From the NCBI GenBank assembly GCA_010671905.1, contig JAAHII010000001.1, forward strand, positions 3,906,001 through 3,970,000: a stretch of 64,000 nucleotides of DNA. The letters are read 5' to 3'. This document shows, one piece after another, positions 60,477 to 64,000 of this stretch (its first letter is position 1; each line of letters opens with the position of its first letter). The notes under the pieces are model-generated. The model ran no database searches. It was given only the letters and a program-made list of their open reading frames with translations, and was not told the origin of the DNA. The translations under genes and the position numbers were made by a program. The stretch is from Leptolyngbya sp. SIOISBB. GTDB taxonomy: Bacteria; Cyanobacteriota; Cyanobacteriia; Phormidesmidales; Phormidesmidaceae.

Positions 60477-61751
60477 CTAACCCACCAAAGAGAGGGTAAC
60501 GACCCAAAAGCCAACGAGGAAACCGGCAATGGTGGAATACGTGACGGTGCCACCACCGAGTTCATAGGCCTCGGGCATCATCGTGCTCGACAGCATCGCC
60601 AAAATCGCGCCCCCAGCCAGAGCTTGCGCGGTGCCCAGCACCCAAACATTGGCAAAGGTACTCAAAAAATTGCCTAGCATCGCCGTGACGCCGCTGAGCA
60701 CGACTGCCCCAGCCCACAGCGTGAGAATGCGGCGGGCTTTCGTCCCCGCTTGCTGCATGCCCACAGAGCTAGACAGCGCCTCAGGGATGTTGGAAATGAA
60801 CACCGCCATCAAAAAGGAACTGCTGAGCTGTCCACTGCCAACGTTGAAGCCAATCACCAACGCTTCGGGAATATTGTCCATCAGCGTCCCGACAAGAATC
60901 GCTAAGGGAGCCGAACTCTTCGCCAATTGCTGAATCTGCTGCTCCGACAGGGGGAAGTCTACTTCCACACTGTCGAGAACTTCCTGTCGCCATTGACCTT
61001 CCGACTTTTCGCGAGCCTTGGCGGTGGACTGGGTTGTCTCTCGCAGGCGGCGGGCCAAGATACGGCTGAGACCACTAGCCAAGTGGGGCGATCGCGTCAG
61101 CATGCCGTCAAAGTCGGACTTATCTAGCTCATAGAGTTTCATCGGGGTGCTGGCGACGACGCTGGCCGAGCGTTCTTCGCCCGTGAGGAGAGCCATTTCC
61201 CCAAACATTTCCCCCGTGCCGAGCTGGGCCATGAGCTGTGGCCCTTTATAGATGTCAGCCTCACCAGACAGGATGATGAACATGGCATCACCGGGGGTGC
61301 CTTCTTCGCAGAGGGTGGTTCCCGGTTCCACCGACAGCGGTTTCAGCAGGGGAATGATTGCCTGCACCTCGGAGGGCGACAGATTATGGAGCATCTCGAC
61401 GTGAGCAATCTCGTCGAGAATTTCGGAGGTTTCTTCTTGACGATGATGGTAGAAAAACCGTCGCGAGGACGAGGGGTGCCGGATGAAGCCACCGCGATCG
61501 TCGATGTAATTGATAATCAGGGTAAACAGAGTGCCGCCTAGCACAAAGCCCACCAATAGTGGCCAGAACCCGGCATTTTCATACACGGGTTGGGTAATGT
61601 CGAAGGCGATCGCCGCCAGCAGCGTGCCACTGCCAAACGCCATGATGGCCGCCGTTACGACTCGGCCAGGCTTCCAGCAGATACCCAAAACAGCCCCAAT
61701 CAATAGGCTAGAGGCACCTAGCAGTCCCTGAAATAATGCGTCTAAGGGCAT
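60477..61751 (-). CDS. ZIP-like metal transporter with inserted cyclic-nucleotide-binding domain
   Basis: 424 aa. Residues 1-85 hold about three membrane helices (LIGAVLGICWKP, GSGTLLAAIAFDI). Residues ~118-240 are a cNMP-binding/Crp-like domain: LSPSEVQAIIPLLKPLSVEPGTTLCEEGTPGDAMFIILSGEADIY and the phosphate cassette GEMFGEMALLTGEERSASV. The rest resumes membrane helices with DNIPEALVIG (292-301) and SNIPEALSSS (320-329), where ZIP proteins carry metal-binding HNxPEG-type motifs. So the regulatory domain is inserted into the loop after helix 3. Metal, direction and nucleotide are unknown; the ZIP assignment is by motif only. Confidence 0.7.
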   Translation of the reverse strand: MPLDALFQGLLGASSLLIGAVLGICWKPGRVVTAAIMAFGSGTLLAAIAFDITQPVYENAGFWPLLVGFVLGGTLFTLIINYIDDRGGFIRHPSSSRRFFYHHRQEETSEILDEIAHVEMLHNLSPSEVQAIIPLLKPLSVEPGTTLCEEGTPGDAMFIILSGEADIYKGPQLMAQLGTGEMFGEMALLTGEERSASVVASTPMKLYELDKSDFDGMLTRSPHLASGLSRILARRLRETTQSTAKAREKSEGQWRQEVLDSVEVDFPLSEQQIQQLAKSSAPLAILVGTLMDNIPEALVIGFNVGSGQLSSSFLMAVFISNIPEALSSSVGMQQAGTKARRILTLWAGAVVLSGVTAMLGNFLSTFANVWVLGTAQALAGGAILAMLSSTMMPEAYELGGGTVTYSTIAGFLVGFWVVTLSLVG

Positions 61752-61818
61752 AGTCGGTAAAGTTCACAAGCTTACGATAAACCCGAAGCCCCCTATTTAG
61801 GCAATCTTTTTATGGAAT

Positions 61819-62283
61819 TTAGGGTGTATTTTCGGGAATCTCCGTGGAAATCGGTAAGCCTGCTTCGCGCCAACCCCGCATATCCCCTTCGAGGGGGACA
61901 ACTTGCTGAAATCCTGCCTGTTCTAACATGATCTCGGCAACCCCCGCCCGTACACCGACTTCGCAATACACTACAACCTCATCGGCCAGAAATTCGGAGA
62001 GCGTAGCTAACTGATCCGGAATTTCTCGATAGGGGATGTTGAGCGCACCGGGAATGTGACCTGCCGCGTATTCTGACGGCGATCGCACGTCCAAAATCAG
62101 CGGGGCCGTGTTCGTGTTTAAGCGGGCCATGAGCGCCGGGGCGGAAATCGTCTCAGGGGCTGACCAACCCACCTGACCGACCACTAAAATTACCACCAAC
62201 GCCAGACCAGAAAGGATGCCTAAGAGTTGCCGATGTCGCCTGCGGTGGTGACGGTACCAAGGTCGGAAAGGGAAAGGACTCAT
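61819..62283 (-). CDS. Membrane-anchored rhodanese domain protein
   Basis: 154 aa. A basic start (MSPFPFRPWYRHHRRRHRQ) and one helix (LLGILSGLALVVILVVGQV) precede a rhodanese domain: LILDVRSPSEYAAGHIPGALNIPYREIPDQLATL, active-site loop VVYCEVGVRAGVAEIML (catalytic Cys) and LEGDMRGWREAGLP. It is probably a periplasmic or lumenal sulfur-handling protein anchored in the membrane. Confidence 0.88.
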   Translation of the reverse strand: MSPFPFRPWYRHHRRRHRQLLGILSGLALVVILVVGQVGWSAPETISAPALMARLNTNTAPLILDVRSPSEYAAGHIPGALNIPYREIPDQLATLSEFLADEVVVYCEVGVRAGVAEIMLEQAGFQQVVPLEGDMRGWREAGLPISTEIPENTP

Positions 62284-62487
62284 ACTGGGGATCAGACAAC
62301 TTGTATACTGAGTCTCAGCTTAGACTGTCTTTATGAATGTAGTCTGAGTGAGTTTTGCCGCATCAGCTTGTCTGGTGAGAGTCAGAATGATGCTGGCATT
62401 CTGAACATCAGGGTGTGGTATGTCCTTCACTCGCAACAGCGCTCTATCACAGTTTTTTCGTTTCTTGGGCAGCAGTCCCCTATCGGT

Positions 62488-63045
62488 ATGGCTCCTTCTC
62501 CGCGTCAGCGTCTTAGACCTCCAGGATGGCGGCGTCTCCGCCGCCCCAAAGCTCAGGCATCGGCAGGCATTCCTTGGCTTTGGCTCGCAATCACAATTCT
62601 GCTGTATTTGTCCATTGGGCTACTGTTAGCTGCCTTTCCAGTTCCCCCGTGGATTTGGTATCTAGCGCTGGGGGGCGTCCTGCTGCAAGCGATCGCCCTG
62701 GCCGGTCCGAAAGCCTTGAGTCGGTTTCGGTGGTGGTCGGCCAACGCCTTAGCGTTGTTAGCCATTATTGGCACGGCGCTGGTGGCGATCGCCCTGGGCA
62801 TCTCGATGGGCTTTGTCGGCACCGAAAATCTGGATGACGTGGCCATGGAGAGCACCACCTTTGAGGTCCTCCGGGTCAGTCTACTCGCAATCTTTGTGCC
62901 GTCGATCGGGGCGATCGTGGGGGCTGAGACCGGCGATCGTCTCCTAGCGGTCTTAAACCGTCTGAAAACCACCCTGCTGCTGGCGATTGCTTCCATGGCG
63001 GGCCTGGGGCTGGGGGCCGCGATTAGTCTGCTCGTCGTGGAATAA
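62488..63045 (+). CDS. Four-helix membrane protein, unknown function
   Basis: I start at ATG 62488 (MAPSPRQRLRPPGWRRLR) because the upstream 87 codons overlap the rhodanese gene's start on the other strand and have odd composition. ~185 aa, with a basic N-terminus and about four to five hydrophobic segments (WLAITILLYLSIGLLLAAF, WYLALGGVLLQAIALA, ANALALLAIIGTALVAIALGI, VSLLAIFVPSIGAIVGA, TTLLLAIASMAGLGLGAAISLL). I do not recognise a family. It overlaps the DUF3253 gene tail to tail by 23 bases. Confidence 0.7.
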   Translation: MAPSPRQRLRPPGWRRLRRPKAQASAGIPWLWLAITILLYLSIGLLLAAFPVPPWIWYLALGGVLLQAIALAGPKALSRFRWWSANALALLAIIGTALVAIALGISMGFVGTENLDDVAMESTTFEVLRVSLLAIFVPSIGAIVGAETGDRLLAVLNRLKTTLLLAIASMAGLGLGAAISLLVVE

Positions 63046-63286
63046 GCCGATAGCGAATGGGGGCGTTGGCGGTTTCCGGATTCACCACCTGACCCTGTTG
63101 CCTAACCTCAATCTCCCCAGCGTGGGCCAGGCTGACGCCGACTGCGCGCACCGAGGGTATCCGCGATCGCCAATCATTGGCACTGAGGGCCCGCGCCACT
63201 GCTGATGGACCGCTCGTTTTCGCTGGCCCGCGATCGCTTAACAGTTGCAAGAGACCGACCTGAATTTGCGGCTCAGCGATCGTCAT
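63023..63286 (-). CDS. DUF3253 domain protein
   Basis: I start at 63286 (MTIAEPQIQVGLLQ); the frame runs 32 codons further upstream, through repeat A. 87 aa. The sequence LLSDRGPAKTSGPSAVARAL, WRSRIPSVRAVGVSLAHAGEIEVRQQGQVVNPETANAPIRYRL matches DUF3253 (a winged-helix-like small domain with PSxVARAL and GxIEVxQxGxVV). Function unknown. Convergent with the membrane protein gene. Confidence 0.65.
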   Translation of the reverse strand: MTIAEPQIQVGLLQLLSDRGPAKTSGPSAVARALSANDWRSRIPSVRAVGVSLAHAGEIEVRQQGQVVNPETANAPIRYRLIPRRAD

Positions 63287-63315
63287 TCGCTTTGAAATCT
63301 GATTTTGCTCAGATA

Positions 63316-63420
63316 TATAGCAGAATGCGGAATGCGGAGGTCGGAACGCGGAATTGAAATGCCTGCCAAAAGGCGGTTTCAAGCATCCAGGGCGACCTGG
63401 TCAAACTGCGGCTTGCTATA
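63316..63420. repeat. Dispersed repeat A, copy 3
   Basis: TATAGCAGAATGCGGAATG ... GCGGCTTGCTATA, 105 bp. It lies just upstream of the DUF3253 start and could supply or disturb its promoter. Confidence 0.8.
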
Positions 63421-63585
63421 GCAGCAGAATTCGGAGTTCGGAATACCCTCCGGGAAGGGCAGAGCCCTACGGAGGTTGGAAACAGAGTAATTGGTGTTGG
63501 GTGCTTGATTCTTCGCGCTTGTTTCCCTGTTCCCCATTCCCTGTTCCCTATACCCTATTCCCCACTCCCCTCCTCCCCAGACTCC

Positions 63586-64000
63586 TCACCCAGTCAGCGT
63601 CACGCCCAAAAACTCCGCCAAATAGTGATTCACCAAGTCTGGATATTCCTGCGGTACCCAGTGGCCACAATTGTCGATGTAGCGCAGATGAAAGTCTCGC
63701 ACGTAGTCCTCGGTGCCTTCCGCCAGGCTGCTCTCAAAGGCGGGATCATCTTCCCCCCAAATCATCAGTGTGGGGACTTCTAGTACCGACCATTCGGACT
63801 GCAAGAGATTTGGCGACAGCAAGTTGCGGTAATAGTTCAGCGCCGCCTGCAGGGCTCCGGGACGGGCGATCGCCGTCTTGAAAGCCTGGACATCGGCTGG
63901 TGTAATGGCGCTGCGGTTGACCGCCATATTATCAAATGCCGTATCGATGAACGCGTAACCGTTTGCCGCCAAGATCAGCTCGGGCAACCACGGCAGTTGA
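63586..64000 (-). CDS. Alpha/beta hydrolase, 5' end beyond the window
   Basis: The frame is open through the window edge. Visible part: QLPWLPELILAANGYAFID, then AITPADVQAFKTAIARPGALQAALNYYRNLL, VPTLMIWGEDDPAFESSLAEGTEDYV and DNCGHWVPQEYPDLVNHYLAEFL. The acid (GEDD) and catalytic His (GHWVPQE) regions are present; the Ser elbow lies beyond base 64000. The pattern is of epoxide-hydrolase/haloalkane-type relatives. Confidence 0.85.
   Translation of the reverse strand, partial: QLPWLPELILAANGYAFIDTAFDNMAVNRSAITPADVQAFKTAIARPGALQAALNYYRNLLSPNLLQSEWSVLEVPTLMIWGEDDPAFESSLAEGTEDYVRDFHLRYIDNCGHWVPQEYPDLVNHYLAEFLGVTLTG

Noticed and set aside
62227-62487. 87-residue N-terminal extension of the membrane protein at 62488
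   Set aside because: It overlaps the start of the rhodanese gene on the other strand and its composition is unlike the rest.

Overview
The window looks like chromosomal DNA of a cyanobacterium, probably a filamentous Leptolyngbya-like lineage (inference). The octamer GCGATCGC (HIP1) is very dense inside and between genes. Several families are typically cyanobacterial: ComFB, a DUF1995 protein, a CtaA/PacS-type copper ATPase, a PEP-CTERM protein, an RTX protein, and thylakoid-type contractile injection system parts. No tRNA, rRNA or CRISPR array was recognised.

Layout. 0-11 kb: a 5'-truncated Dam-type adenine methylase, ComFB, a cysteine desulfurase + DUF1995 pair, a CrcB fluoride channel, an IS transposase relic, a rhodanese, an M1 aminopeptidase with HEAT-like repeats, and an SDR oxidoreductase. 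11.9-21.5 kb: an RTX calcium-binding protein, then a minus-strand cluster of contractile injection system (CIS) type: a small protein, an inner-tube protein, a giant Pro/Ser/Thr/Gln-rich repeat protein with a likely frameshift near its N-terminus, and a tube/baseplate-adaptor protein fused to a beta-gamma-crystallin domain. No sheath, spike or ATPase gene is present, and a decayed IS982 element lies upstream. 23.7-32.7 kb: a pseudokinase fused through one membrane helix to a PstS-like binding domain, a zinc-ribbon membrane protein, and a DUF4129-DUF4350-MoxR-DUF58 set interrupted by a PEP-CTERM gene. 32.8-37.5 kb: DnaB, a secreted protein made of ten FDELRQENLDKDAV repeats, a TPR protein and a CAP-domain lipoprotein. 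37.6-44 kb: AzlCD amino-acid exporter, a TetR / small membrane protein / alpha-beta hydrolase unit with a candidate operator, an IS5-family element with two in-frame stops, and an AraC regulator. 44-64 kb: mostly housekeeping or single genes (thioredoxin-like, SpoU methyltransferase, DUF362, RraA-like, copper ATPase, membrane hydrolase, argF, MASE1 histidine kinase, cobalamin adenosyltransferase, MliC-like lipoprotein, ATP-grasp, ZIP-like transporter with an inserted cyclic-nucleotide domain, rhodanese, DUF3253, hydrolase).

Repeats. Three copies of a ~110-bp TATAGCA...TGCTATA repeat, two short elements with ends close to those of IS50/Tn5 and imperfect 9-10 bp flanking duplications, a 21-nt perfect inverted repeat between a hydrolase gene and a duplicated copy of its 3' end, and a frameshifted RAYT (REP-associated transposase) gene carrying an internal inverted repeat.

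The most unusual items are the CIS cluster with its crystallin fusion and giant repeat protein, the FDELR decapeat secreted protein, the pseudokinase-PstS fusion and the transporter with an inserted cyclic-nucleotide domain. Functions are read from motifs by eye; no database search was run.
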